Source: Acidobacteriota bacterium (lineage in GTDB: Bacteria > Acidobacteriota > Blastocatellia > Pyrinomonadales > Pyrinomonadaceae). From it: DNA of 64,000 bases. This document shows, piece after piece, positions 8,573 to 17,760 of the stretch. A program made the translations under genes and the position numbers. The stretch's first letter is position 1; each line of letters begins with the position of its first letter. The stretch covers positions 1 through 64,000 of the forward strand of contig JAIVJZ010000041.1 of NCBI GenBank assembly GCA_020199775.1, given 5' to 3'. The notes beneath the pieces are model-generated. The model saw only the letters and a list, made by a program, of their open reading frames with translations. It was not told the DNA's origin and made no database searches.

Positions 8573-8938
8573 ATGAAAGCACAGCATAACCGACAGCTTA
8601 TCAACGCGCGCCGAAGAATCATCCCCGTGTGTCCCGTTCGGGCGACGACGCTCCGGGTAATCGGTATCTGTGCTCTCGCGCTCTGCTCGCTCAGCCTGCT
8701 GGCAGCGACGCAAAGCACGCAGGACGAGGAGACGACGCGGAAGCTCTGGGACACGGCGTTCAATCCAACACGAAGGAAATCTGCGCGCTCCGGCAGGAAC
8801 GCCGCCGGACGTAACTACCGCGTGGCGACTCCGCGCATCTCTCCCACGGGCGTCTCCGGCCAGTCGGTCGTCGGGGTCACCGTCTGGCGCTTGCGTCCAT
8901 CCAGAGAGGCGGTCGATGGAGAGCGAATTCTACACTGA
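8573..8938 (+). pseudogene. N-terminal stump of a secreted DUF4384-type protein
   Basis: 121 codons starting five bases after the CHAT frame ends. The frame has a late signal peptide (LRVIGICALALCSLSLLAA, about residues 27-45), a low-complexity linker and then GVTVWRLRP. That phrase opens the DUF4384 domain in the partner gene that commonly follows CHAT-TPR genes in these bacteria. The frame stops a few residues into the domain, and no continuation is visible in the other frames. It is therefore a 3'-truncated remnant. The family assignment rests on the GVTVWRLRP motif and on gene order. Confidence 0.55.
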
Positions 8939-9220
8939 CTGGTGGGACTCTTATGGCAAGTTGATTTCCCTCGCACCGGCATTGGGTCGGGAAAGCGGGG
9001 ACGCAACGCATCGAAAGGAACAATCTAACCATTCGCACCCGCTTGAAGCGGTGGCAGCGAAGAACAATCTGCTTTTCCAAGAGCGATGAGATGGATGAGG
9101 CCGTGATTAAACTATTCTTTCATCACAGAAATCATCCCCATCATAAATTCTGAATCACGGATTCGCACTTGTCAAAGTTCCGGGAGAATCTCTGCCATTG
9201 AGGAATATAAGCCTCACCCC
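8939..9220. other. Intergenic, no gene recognised
   Basis: About 280 bases between the DUF4384 stump and the 3' end of the glycosyltransferase gene. Short frames exist but none carries a recognisable motif. The segment is probably debris from the deletion that truncated the upstream gene. Confidence 0.5.
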
Positions 9221-10414
9221 TTACGCGTTATTCTTCACGCCAACGCGCGCGAGAGCCTGCTCAATCAGCTCCTTCATCCACGTCATTTGGCTGCCCCAGT
9301 CGAATTGTCGCGCCACGGCTACGCGGCGGGCTAAAGCCTCGGGCGTGGTGCTGGAGAGAGCCGCTCTCAAGGCGGCGACCAAGCCAGCCGGGTCGCTGGC
9401 GAAGCTCACGAGTCCGGGGTGATGCTCGGCAAAACGCATCACTTCAGGCAGCGGCGTCGCCACCACCGGCAGGCCGGCCGCTAAATACTCCTTGAGCTTC
9501 ACCGGCATGATGCCGGCCGTGAACTTATTGATTGAATACGGCAGGAGGCCGACATCGAACCTCACCATGTAACGTGCGATGTCTTCGTGCCGGATGGGGT
9601 CGAGCAGCAGCACGTTCGGTCGTGACGCCAGAGACTTGATGTCGACGAAGCGCGGTCCCGCCAGCACGAATTGCAGATCGGGCGCCAGCTCCGCGGCGCG
9701 CGCCAGCAACGACAGATCGGTCGCCTCGCGGATGCTGCCGACGTAGCCGACGACCGGCCGCGACACGGAGGCCAACGCCTCGAGCGGCTCCGCGCGCGAA
9801 CGCCGCGCCCGGTCGAACTGCTCAACGTGGACGCCGCTCGCCAGCAGCTCCACGCGCGACGAAACTTCCGCCGCCTCTTCGTAGAGAACGCCCGCGGTCA
9901 CGAGCACCAAGTCTGCCTCGGCGAACAGCCTACGCTCCGAAGGCTCCACCCCCCGCGCGCCCGGCGAGCTCTCCGCCAGACGGTCGATGCAATAGTAGAC
10001 GACGAGCGCCGGGTGGAGCGCGCCGATTACCGCGCGGGCGAGCGGCGTCGGCAGAAAGGTGATGACGATGAGCGTGGCGTCGCTGCCGCCGAGCCACGCG
10101 CGGACGGCGCGGACGAGCAGACACGTGTTTGTGGCGACGGAGAAGCGCGAATACGGAAACGGCAGCAGCAGGGGCGAGAGGACATCGACGCCGGACTCCG
10201 CACGGCTCGGGCCGCCATGGGCGCGCCACCAGTTCCGCAGGCGAGCCCAGAGTCGCGGCGCATCGCGCAGCGCCGCGCTCCGGACGCCTGTGTTATCTAC
10301 GAAGAGCACGCGGCTGCCGCCCTCGGCCAGCGCGAGGGCGACCTCCTGCGGGTTCTGACGATTAAATGACCAGTCTATTGACGACAGGCAGACGATAGAG
10401 GCGTCTCGTAGCAT
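9221..10414 (-). CDS. GT4-like (GT-B fold) glycosyltransferase
   Basis: A 397-residue cytoplasmic glycosyltransferase. The C-terminal donor-binding half has the hallmark KLKEYLAAGLPVVATPLPEV (about residues 305-325) and VGYVGSIRE (about 225), typical of GT4 enzymes that add a sugar from a nucleotide-sugar donor to a growing surface glycan. The start codon overlaps the stop of the upstream GT2 gene by one base (TGATG), indicating translational coupling. It is the last gene of the minus-strand cluster GT2-GT2-GT4. Donor and acceptor cannot be told from the sequence. Confidence 0.8.
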   Translation of the reverse strand: MLRDASIVCLSSIDWSFNRQNPQEVALALAEGGSRVLFVDNTGVRSAALRDAPRLWARLRNWWRAHGGPSRAESGVDVLSPLLLPFPYSRFSVATNTCLLVRAVRAWLGGSDATLIVITFLPTPLARAVIGALHPALVVYYCIDRLAESSPGARGVEPSERRLFAEADLVLVTAGVLYEEAAEVSSRVELLASGVHVEQFDRARRSRAEPLEALASVSRPVVGYVGSIREATDLSLLARAAELAPDLQFVLAGPRFVDIKSLASRPNVLLLDPIRHEDIARYMVRFDVGLLPYSINKFTAGIMPVKLKEYLAAGLPVVATPLPEVMRFAEHHPGLVSFASDPAGLVAALRAALSSTTPEALARRVAVARQFDWGSQMTWMKELIEQALARVGVKNNA

Positions 10415-11367
10415 CAGGACTCCGGGCTCGGCGATCCGGGCGTGACGACTGACGCCAGCCCGCCCGCCAGTTCGATGAGGCGCGTCACAACAGCGACCGC
10501 CCCGAAATACGGCACCGCCACGGCCGGGACACCGAGCTGGCGGCGGTGACGCAGCAGGCGTAGCCAGTCGATGACGATGCGGCGACCAGTGATCGGAACC
10601 AGCGCCGCGGGGCCGAGGCGGCGGAAGAGGCGCGTCCCGCGAAGGACGCCGCCGCCGTCCAGGCGGTAAACGGTGACGCCGTCATACCCGCGTTTAAAGT
10701 GCTTACGCGCGAAGCCGAGGCCGCGAACGTCAAGGGCGTGCTCGACCACGGCCCGGGGCTCGGTAAGAACGCGCGCGCCCTCCGCGCTGAGTTGGTGAAA
10801 GAGGAGGTAGCAGCCGCCGTCCCGTCGGATACGCGCTTCGAACGGGTGCGCCAAAAGTACCTCGCGCCGGAACGCCACATTATTAATGACGAAACCGGAG
10901 GCGACGCCGTTCTCCTCCGCCAGAGTGTACGCGAAATCGGGGATGGAAAACGTCAGCGCGGTCCATGACCCGCCGGCATAGCGGGTGCGCCCGCCGACGG
11001 CGGCCACGCCGGGCACGAACGGCGCCAGCAGCGCCTCCAGCCACCCGGCCTGGGGCACACAGTCGCTGTCGAGCAGCGCGACGATGTCGCCGGCGGCGGC
11101 CGACGCGCCGGCATTCTTCGCGGCGAAGTAGTTACTCGCCGGCGAGTTCACGAATTTCACCAAGGGGTAGCGACGGCGAAGCTCGGCGGCGTCTGCGTCC
11201 GCGACTTCGCCATCGATGACGACGATGGGCTCGATTAACTCCTGCGGGTAGGTCTGCCGGCCGAGCGCGTCGAGCGTGGCGGCCAGGTCGTCGGCCAGCG
11301 GGCCGGCCGCGCCGTCCTCTCGCGCGGTGACGGTTTCGATGACGACGCTAACGAGGGGTCTGTTCAT
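10414..11367 (-). CDS. GT2 family glycosyltransferase
   Basis: 317 residues from the ATG at 11367, chosen because it overlaps the upstream stop as ATGA; an in-frame codon at 11424 would add 19 unlikely Arg/Ala-rich residues. The GT-A core is visible: PLVSVVIETV at the N-terminus, NAGASAAAGDIVALLDSDCVP with the DSD metal site (about 95-105), and a C-terminal part with a few hydrophobic stretches that may associate with the membrane. It probably adds one sugar in the surface polysaccharide made by this cluster. The substrate is unknown. Confidence 0.8.
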   Translation of the reverse strand: MNRPLVSVVIETVTAREDGAAGPLADDLAATLDALGRQTYPQELIEPIVVIDGEVADADAAELRRRYPLVKFVNSPASNYFAAKNAGASAAAGDIVALLDSDCVPQAGWLEALLAPFVPGVAAVGGRTRYAGGSWTALTFSIPDFAYTLAEENGVASGFVINNVAFRREVLLAHPFEARIRRDGGCYLLFHQLSAEGARVLTEPRAVVEHALDVRGLGFARKHFKRGYDGVTVYRLDGGGVLRGTRLFRRLGPAALVPITGRRIVIDWLRLLRHRRQLGVPAVAVPYFGAVAVVTRLIELAGGLASVVTPGSPSPES

Positions 11368-12311
11368 GAGAAAAGCCGCCGCGTCCGCACGCGCAGTTGC
11401 TCGGCCGCGAACGCGACGGACCACGGTGCTGCCGCAAGGCCCGATGCGCCCGACGCAGTGCGCCAGGCGAGCCGCAGAGGGTTGGAGACATCGCGCGCCC
11501 GCCCGCGCAGCGCGGCGAGGGCGAGATGAAGTGAGAGGTTGAAGAGCAGCCGCCGGAGCACCGCGCGCGTCGCCGGGTCGGCGGTCTGCGCCAGCTCGGC
11601 AGAAAAGAGGGCGATCCGCGCGGCGAGCGATCTTCCGAGCGCGAAGCTAATGCCCTCGGCGTGCACCGTGTACTCAGCCACGACTCGGTCAACGTAGTCC
11701 AGTTCGTGGCGCAGAGCGATGCGGAACCATGCGAGGTAGTCGGCCGAAACCTCACTCGCCTCGGAGAAGCCGCCCGTCTCTTCGAGGCAGCGGCGGCGCA
11801 CCAGCACCGCGCAGGTCGGGACGAAGTTGCACCGTGCGAAGCGGTCGGCGACTCGCCCGCGCCGCGGCGGCGCCACGCCGAACGAAGTCAGCCCGGTGCG
11901 CGGCGCGTTCTCATGCGGCGCGCTGACGTGGACGGTGTCGCCGAAGACCACGCCCACCTCGGGTCTGCGCATCAGCGGCACCTGCGCTGCGAGTTTGTCT
12001 GGAAGCCACGCATCGTCGGAGTCGATGAAGGCCACGAACTCACCTCGCGCGTGGCGCAGGCCGAGGTTGCGCGCCGCGTAGACTCCGGCGTGCGCCTGTG
12101 TGATGAGCTTGACCGGCGCGCCGAAGCCCTCTACCACGCCGCAGGTGCCGTCAGTCGAGCCGTCGTCGATGACGATGATTTCAAAGGGCACGTACGTCTG
12201 CGCCAGGACGCTCCTGATGGCGCGCCCGACCGACCCCTCCCGGTTATAGACGGCGAGGATCACAGAGACGTGCGGGTCGGGTGTGAGGTTCCGTCGATGG
12301 TCTGAGCTCAA
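11364..12311 (-). CDS. GT2 family glycosyltransferase
   Basis: A 315-residue classic GT2 enzyme. The N-terminal Rossmann-like part has VSVILAVYNREGSVGRAIRS and IDDGSTDGT (about 15-55), and the metal-binding DSDD sits at about residue 97 (FVAFIDSDDAWLPD). The C-terminal 90 residues are helical and Ala/Arg-rich. It is the first of three overlapping glycosyltransferase genes; its stop overlaps the next start as ATGA. A 207-base gap separates it from the flippase gene upstream on the same strand, so both may belong to one transcription unit. Confidence 0.85.
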   Translation of the reverse strand: MSSDHRRNLTPDPHVSVILAVYNREGSVGRAIRSVLAQTYVPFEIIVIDDGSTDGTCGVVEGFGAPVKLITQAHAGVYAARNLGLRHARGEFVAFIDSDDAWLPDKLAAQVPLMRRPEVGVVFGDTVHVSAPHENAPRTGLTSFGVAPPRRGRVADRFARCNFVPTCAVLVRRRCLEETGGFSEASEVSADYLAWFRIALRHELDYVDRVVAEYTVHAEGISFALGRSLAARIALFSAELAQTADPATRAVLRRLLFNLSLHLALAALRGRARDVSNPLRLAWRTASGASGLAAAPWSVAFAAEQLRVRTRRLFS

Positions 12312-12518
12312 AACGTTTCGCTTCTACTACGCCGCCGCTTCACCGAAGGTCGGCTTATCCTCCGCTCATAGAATCTCAGGGTTCGAATAATACATCCGCC
12401 CCACTTCAACGTCCACCCGCTTCCGCCAGCGGCCTCGGAAGTAAAGGCCGGGGACGACTTTGCACCCGTATTTTAGTCCGGTTCTATCGGGACGGCGACC
12501 CGCGCGGAAGCCGAAGAT

Positions 12519-13910
12519 TCATAGCACACCCTTGCGCTGCGAATCATGGCTCATGGCCCGCAGTCGTGCCCAAACCGGCACGTTAAATATAGGACGAAGC
12601 AGCAGCGCGCCGGCCAGTTGGACGAAAGCCAAAGTCAGGGCGTCGAGCCGGCCGGCAAGTATCAAGGAGAATAGAAGGACGATGCTCGCCAGTTGCGCCA
12701 CATTATCCCACTTCAATAAGTCCAAACTCAGAGCGAGCGGCCTGAGCATCGCGAAGATCAAAAGCGCCCAAGCAGCGATTAATAATATGTAAAACACCGG
12801 CAGGGACTCAACATACTCCGGCCTAGAGAGCCTTAACACCAGGAAGCGGCCTGCGAAGAGGGTGCAGGCCGCCAACATACCGCCCGCAACGACCGCCGAC
12901 ACGACGTAGCTGCGGACAAGGCGCTTGAACTGTCCCAGCTTGCGCCCGGCCATGATCGAAGTTACCTCCGGGGTGAGCGCGGTCTGTACATTTGTTAATA
13001 GGAGCGCCACGGGCGCTATGAATTGCTTGGCTAAGCCGTATAAAGCTACCTGCGCGGGCGAGGAGAAAATTCCCAAGAGGAAGATGTCGCCGGGGGATGT
13101 CGCGATTTTCAGGTATCCCGAGATGTTGCTATTGAGCAGGCACCTCGTCAGCTCGGGGCGGTACTTGGCTAAGGCCCGCGCGGCGAGCGTTAGATTAATG
13201 TCCGCAAAGTAGGGCTTGACGAGTCGGAGGGACTGCACGAGCGGCGGCATGGTCTGGACTAAGGTTCCCGCCGCGAACGCCGCGACGACGGCCGGCAAAC
13301 TGTATCGGGTGGCCGTCGTGATGTGAGCGGCGAGAATTATGAGACTGGTCAGGCCGCCTAACACCTGCGGCACCACGAGGTCCGTGAAGCGGTCATACAT
13401 CCGCAGAATGGGCCCGGATATGTCGCCCAGTGATGAAAACAGCACCGTGCAGCCGTAGATGCCGAAAAGGGGGGCGAGCCCCGGGCTCTGGTATACGTGT
13501 CCGGATAACCAGGGCGCGAAGACCAGCGCGCCGCAGAAAATCAATAAGCCGGTGGCGAGGCTGATTCCCAGGCAGAGGAGAAGAAGCCCTTGAAGCGCGC
13601 GCTCTTCCTGCCTCTCTTTCAGAGGCTGGAAAAAGCGGAACATGACATCGCTCACGCGTAGCCCGATAAAAGAGTTCAGGAAGGTGAAGAAGTTGAGGAC
13701 GACGAGCACGCGCCCGTAATCGTCAGTCCGCAGCGCCCTCGTCAGGAGAAGGGTTTGACCTAGTTTGATTATCAGGGAGAGGAGGGCGCCGACAAGGCTG
13801 ACCGAGAGGTTAGACCTGAAGCGCCGCAAGACGAACCGATCCTCGGCCTCAACTCTGACCCAGCGTAAGCCCGCCCTTATCCCGCCGGTCGCGCTCCTGT
13901 ACGCCCTCAA
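12519..13910 (-). CDS. Wzx-type oligosaccharide flippase (MOP superfamily)
   Basis: An integral membrane protein of 463 residues with about 12-14 hydrophobic segments, starting FRSNLSVSLVGALLSLIIKLGQTLLLTR, as in polysaccharide flippases that move lipid-linked sugars across the inner membrane. The start is set at the TTG 13910-13908: GAGGAG lies eight bases upstream and the TTG overlaps the stop of the preceding frame as TTGA. A far-upstream ATG at 14042 would add 44 residues that merely read the previous gene in another frame. It acts with the neighbouring glycosyltransferases in surface glycan export. Confidence 0.8.
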   Translation of the reverse strand: MRAYRSATGGIRAGLRWVRVEAEDRFVLRRFRSNLSVSLVGALLSLIIKLGQTLLLTRALRTDDYGRVLVVLNFFTFLNSFIGLRVSDVMFRFFQPLKERQEERALQGLLLLCLGISLATGLLIFCGALVFAPWLSGHVYQSPGLAPLFGIYGCTVLFSSLGDISGPILRMYDRFTDLVVPQVLGGLTSLIILAAHITTATRYSLPAVVAAFAAGTLVQTMPPLVQSLRLVKPYFADINLTLAARALAKYRPELTRCLLNSNISGYLKIATSPGDIFLLGIFSSPAQVALYGLAKQFIAPVALLLTNVQTALTPEVTSIMAGRKLGQFKRLVRSYVVSAVVAGGMLAACTLFAGRFLVLRLSRPEYVESLPVFYILLIAAWALLIFAMLRPLALSLDLLKWDNVAQLASIVLLFSLILAGRLDALTLAFVQLAGALLLRPIFNVPVWARLRAMSHDSQRKGVL

Positions 13911-14296
13911 TAAAAAGTCTCCTCGTAGTAGAAAACGTTGAGCGGCTCGGCGCTGATAATATTCTTGCCCAGCAGCGCGCTGAAGAGTGTATCGCAGATT
14001 GAGTAGAGTTTGACGTGAAAGGGCTGATGCTCGCTGACCCAACCGCTGAAGTCGCCGCGCCCGGGCATTTCGCTCAGCTTGGCGGCGCCGTCATGGAAAT
14101 CTACGCCGTCCGAGGCGAATGACACCGCAATCCCATTGCGGTCGAAAGTGCCCGGCAGCAATCCGAACCACCCTAGGCCGAAGACCGCAACCGTCAACGC
14201 CAGGTGGAAAATTGTCGCAGCGATCAAAAGGCGCACGGGGCTGAGACCGTTCTTCACCGCCCGGATTGCCGCGAAGGCTCTCGCAGTTTTCGCCAT
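13907..14296 (-). pseudogene. Truncated membrane glycosyltransferase (GT39/ArnT-like N-terminus)
   Basis: 129 codons. One membrane helix (about residues 20-45) is followed by an extracytoplasmic loop (SDGVDFHDGAAKLSEMPG, then HQPFHVKLYSICDTLF, then NIISAEPLNVFYY). This resembles the first loop of polytopic dolichyl-phosphate-mannose-type glycosyltransferases, normally 450-600 residues with many helices. After FYY only five residues follow and the frame ends in TGA, within the ribosome-binding region of the flippase gene. I read it as a 5' remnant left by a deletion that fused it to wzx. The family call is tentative. Confidence 0.45.
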
Positions 14297-14353
14297 ACGT
14301 TCACATATGATCCTACTACTACCGCGAAAGCGATAAAATAAGACCCGCCCCAC

Positions 14354-14905
14354 TGATTGAGAGCATCATACGCATTGCCCGCCCGGTCACGTCAATCCCC
14401 TGCTCTATTGGGAGTGTCTAAATGAAAGTTGCAAGTGACGCAGGGTTATCGTGGGCGCTCGCGCTTCTTTAATTGTCGTGCATTGTAGCAGCGCACGCAT
14501 AAGTCAACCGCACGTCTGAGCGCATGGATGCAGCGTGAAAAGCAGCGTTGTTCGCGAACATAGTGTTGTGATAGCGTTAATAAGAACATTACCGCTTAGG
14601 GCGATACCCGGCGCTAAGGGCTTTGCTACATAGGCGGGTAAATTATCCTCATACGACCTTGAGTTTTGAATCGATAAGTCGGCGCGTCCGCATCGGCCTC
14701 GCCCGGATGAACGTTTTCACCTGCCCCCAAACGATTGACACGGCAGGCACGGTGATGTGGAAGATCGATGAAGGCTTCTTTGCCGGGGCGATTGGAGCCA
14801 CCACTTCAAATTTCCTGATTGCCCCGAACACTTAATGAGTTGATCGCTTATCAATTCGGCGTGGTCTACCCCCCGTAGCTCCCGCCCATTTCGCTTGAGG
14901 GAAAG
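14354..14905. other. Intergenic, less GC-rich, no gene recognised
   Basis: About 550 bases between the divergent polysaccharide cluster and the TonB receptor. It should contain the promoters of both. Short frames (for example 14623-14835 on the plus strand) show no known motif and no ribosome-binding site. A TTGACA at 14736 lacks a matching -10. Confidence 0.4.
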
Positions 14906-17722
14906 ATGCGAAGCTTAAACGTTCGTTTGATTGCGGCTCTGATCGGACTGATGACGCTGTTCGAGTGCGCGTCGGCTCAAACATCCGTATCGGTGACGGG
15001 GACAGTCACGGATCAGGATGGTGCGGTCGTGGTCGGCGCGCAGGTGCGCGCGTTGAATATTGCGGGCGGTCGTATCGTCAACGCGCGCACGGACGCGGCG
15101 GGCAAATATGACCTCGCGGGGTTGCAGGCGGGTGAGTACCGGCTCTCGGTCAGCAGCGAGGGGTTCGCGACGGCGACGCTCCACGTCCTCTTACGTTTCG
15201 CCGGGGCGACGACGCAGGACTTCACGCTCGTACCCGGCGGGGTCGCCGACGCGATCACAATCACGGCGGCCAAAGGCAGCGCGCGTGTCGCGCATGAAGT
15301 CCCGCAGACCGTGACCATCGCGGACGAGTCCGACATTGAAAAGCGACGCCCGGCATCGACTTTGGAAGCCGTCGCGCGGACTCCGAACCTGACTCCGGTG
15401 GGCGCAAACCCTCTGGGCGAACGCCCGCGCCTGCGCGGCCTCGCGTCGAACCGTCTTCTGATGGTGATTGACGGCGAGCGTCTGAACAACGTGCGAACCG
15501 ACCCTTTCTCGGGCATCTCGCCGAGCGTGATCGATGTGACGCAGCTTCAGACGGTCGAGGTGCTGAGCGGCGGCGGGTCGAGCCTGTATGGCTCGGACGC
15601 GCTCGGCGGGGTTATCAACCTCGTCACGAAGGCGCCGCCCGCGCCGGACGGCGGGATGAATTTGGGGCTGCGTTTCGACGGCGACTTCCGCAGCAACGGC
15701 GCGTTCCGGCGCGGCGCGCCGACAATTAATTGGAGCGTCCCGCAGGCGGCGTTGCGCGTGAGCGGCACGATGTTCAGGGCGGAAAATTATCGTTCGGGCG
15801 GCAGGCGGGTTTCCGCGGAAGAGGTGGTGCGGCGGGGCATGTTCGCCAACGAGTTGGGGAACGCGGCGGGCAATAACATCGCGCGCACTTACGCCGTCTG
15901 GGAACTACCCGCCGGAGCCGAGATTTCCAACGGACAGGGACACGGCTTCAACGATCAACTCGACCTCTGGCTATTCCCTTCCGCCAAACACAGCCTGCGT
16001 TACCGGCAACTCAACAGCCGCCATAAGAATATCGGCTTCCCGTTTCTGGCCCCGCCCTTCGACCCGCGCAATCAGTTCAATAGTTTCCGGCGGCTCGACA
16101 AGTACGGCGTGAGATACGAAGGGAGCGAACTGGCGCGCTGGTTGCCCCGACTGACGGGCGGGTTCTACCGGCAGAAGTACGCGTTCGCGGACGACAATCT
16201 CGTCTACACCATCGACCCGGGCAGTAGTTGGGAAATCGCCGGCGACCCTTCGACACCGGAGGGCGCAATTTCAGTCCTCACCGGCAGGACTTCGACGTTC
16301 ACGCCGGGAAATTTCACGAGCGGACAAAACACCGTCGTCTCTTACGGCTTGGAGGCGCAGGCCACCTTCGCCCTGCCCCCCGGCGGCGTCTTGTTCACAA
16401 CCGGCGTTGGCTACCTACGCGACTCTTCAAAGGACAACTTCTCGCGCGTGGATTTTGCGACCGGCGACGGCGGCGCGCCGCGCGGCATCGCGGGACGTGC
16501 GAGCAACCCCGATGCGGTCTACGAGAATCTGGGGTGGTTCAATCTGGTCGAGTACGAACCGCGCCGCTGGCTGCGTCTGACGGGCGGCCTGCGCGTCGAT
16601 CACTGGGCGACGCGCGCCGCAGTCACCGCAGGGTTCCCTCTGAGCACGGAGGCGTCAATTCTCGACGCCTCGTTCGACCTGCTGGCCGCCGACCCCGGCC
16701 CCGTCAACATCGCGGGCGTGCAAGGCATCGTCGATCTGGTTAACGGGCGTCGCGGTATCAGCACCGCCAACACCATCGTCACGACGAACGCCGGGGCGGT
16801 GTTGCGTCTGCCGGGGCAAGTCAATCCGTATTTCCGTTGGGGGACTACTTACCGCGAGCCGGGAATCACCGAACGATACATCCTCCGAAACTTCGGCGAC
16901 CCGACCTTCAGCGTGCTCCTCGCCCCGAACACCGCGCTCAGGCCGGAACGCGGCAGGAGTTTCGACGTGGGCTTGAAAGTTCAACGACATCGCTTCAACG
17001 CTTCCGTCGGCTACTTCCGCAACGACTTCACGGACTTCCTCCGCCCGGTCTTCTCGACCGCGCTGTTCATCCCGGCCGACGCGTCGCGCGGGTTGCTGCC
17101 GCTCTCGCCCTCCTTCCCTTTTCACGGCGTGCTCTACGTCCAGCGCGCCAACACTTCGCGGGCGCGCATACAGGGCTACGAGGCCGTCTTCGAGGGCACT
17201 GTGCCGCTCGGTCGTTCCGGCACGCTTTCGCCTTTCGGCACGTTCGGGTGGTTGAAAGGTTCGGACTTGACGCCCGACCCGACGGCCGTCAACTTGATTC
17301 GAGAGTTCTACAACCGGAGCGACACGCCCGTCAGGCTTTCGGGTTCGGAGTCCGACGCGCCGCTCACCGCCATCACGCCCTTCCGCGGAATCTTCGGCCT
17401 TCGCTACCACAGCGCGCGTGGCAAATGGTTCGGCGAGTATGAGGTACGTTATCAGGGTCGCGTCGAACGCGCCGACCCGCTCGACTTGTCCACGACCATC
17501 TCGACGCAGTTCGGCACGCTCGCCAGCCTCGAATCTTTCGGGCGGCAGGCATTGCGTGCGGGTTACACCTATCAGGGCGAGCGTCGGCGAGTGCTCTTCA
17601 CGCTCGGCTTGGAAAATTTAACCAACCGTTTTCACTTCGAGCATTTTCAAACCGCGCCCGCGCCCGGACGCTCCGTCGTCTTCGGCGTCACACTCGATTT
17701 CTCGAAACTTCTCGACCGGTAA
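14906..17722 (+). CDS. TonB-dependent outer-membrane receptor with N-terminal carboxypeptidase-regulatory-like domain
   Basis: 938 residues. A signal peptide ends near residue 25 (FECASAQT). Residues 27-113 form a CarboxypepD_reg-like beta sandwich (VTGTVTDQDGAVVVGAQV). The plug domain follows (VIDGERLNNVRTDPFSGISP, then VEVLSGGGSSLYGSDALGGV, about 190-240), then a barrel of about 650 residues ending GVTLDFSKLLDR. Such receptors take up siderophores, metals or glycans using ExbB/ExbD/TonB energy; the ligand cannot be read here. The gene is alone on its strand, with the polysaccharide cluster divergent upstream and the cyclase gene convergent downstream. Confidence 0.9.
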   Translation: MRSLNVRLIAALIGLMTLFECASAQTSVSVTGTVTDQDGAVVVGAQVRALNIAGGRIVNARTDAAGKYDLAGLQAGEYRLSVSSEGFATATLHVLLRFAGATTQDFTLVPGGVADAITITAAKGSARVAHEVPQTVTIADESDIEKRRPASTLEAVARTPNLTPVGANPLGERPRLRGLASNRLLMVIDGERLNNVRTDPFSGISPSVIDVTQLQTVEVLSGGGSSLYGSDALGGVINLVTKAPPAPDGGMNLGLRFDGDFRSNGAFRRGAPTINWSVPQAALRVSGTMFRAENYRSGGRRVSAEEVVRRGMFANELGNAAGNNIARTYAVWELPAGAEISNGQGHGFNDQLDLWLFPSAKHSLRYRQLNSRHKNIGFPFLAPPFDPRNQFNSFRRLDKYGVRYEGSELARWLPRLTGGFYRQKYAFADDNLVYTIDPGSSWEIAGDPSTPEGAISVLTGRTSTFTPGNFTSGQNTVVSYGLEAQATFALPPGGVLFTTGVGYLRDSSKDNFSRVDFATGDGGAPRGIAGRASNPDAVYENLGWFNLVEYEPRRWLRLTGGLRVDHWATRAAVTAGFPLSTEASILDASFDLLAADPGPVNIAGVQGIVDLVNGRRGISTANTIVTTNAGAVLRLPGQVNPYFRWGTTYREPGITERYILRNFGDPTFSVLLAPNTALRPERGRSFDVGLKVQRHRFNASVGYFRNDFTDFLRPVFSTALFIPADASRGLLPLSPSFPFHGVLYVQRANTSRARIQGYEAVFEGTVPLGRSGTLSPFGTFGWLKGSDLTPDPTAVNLIREFYNRSDTPVRLSGSESDAPLTAITPFRGIFGLRYHSARGKWFGEYEVRYQGRVERADPLDLSTTISTQFGTLASLESFGRQALRAGYTYQGERRRVLFTLGLENLTNRFHFEHFQTAPAPGRSVVFGVTLDFSKLLDR

Positions 17723-17760
17723 CGCCGGCGACAGGCAGCTTTCAAACTCCCGGCGGCAAA

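Noticed and set aside
8926..9089. Short frame beginning MESEFYTDWWDS as a continuation of the DUF4384 protein
   Set aside because: It shows no match to the rest of that domain and no ribosome-binding site.
14623..14835. Small plus-strand gene before the TonB receptor
   Set aside because: No recognisable motif, no ribosome-binding site, and an equally long antisense frame; likely chance.
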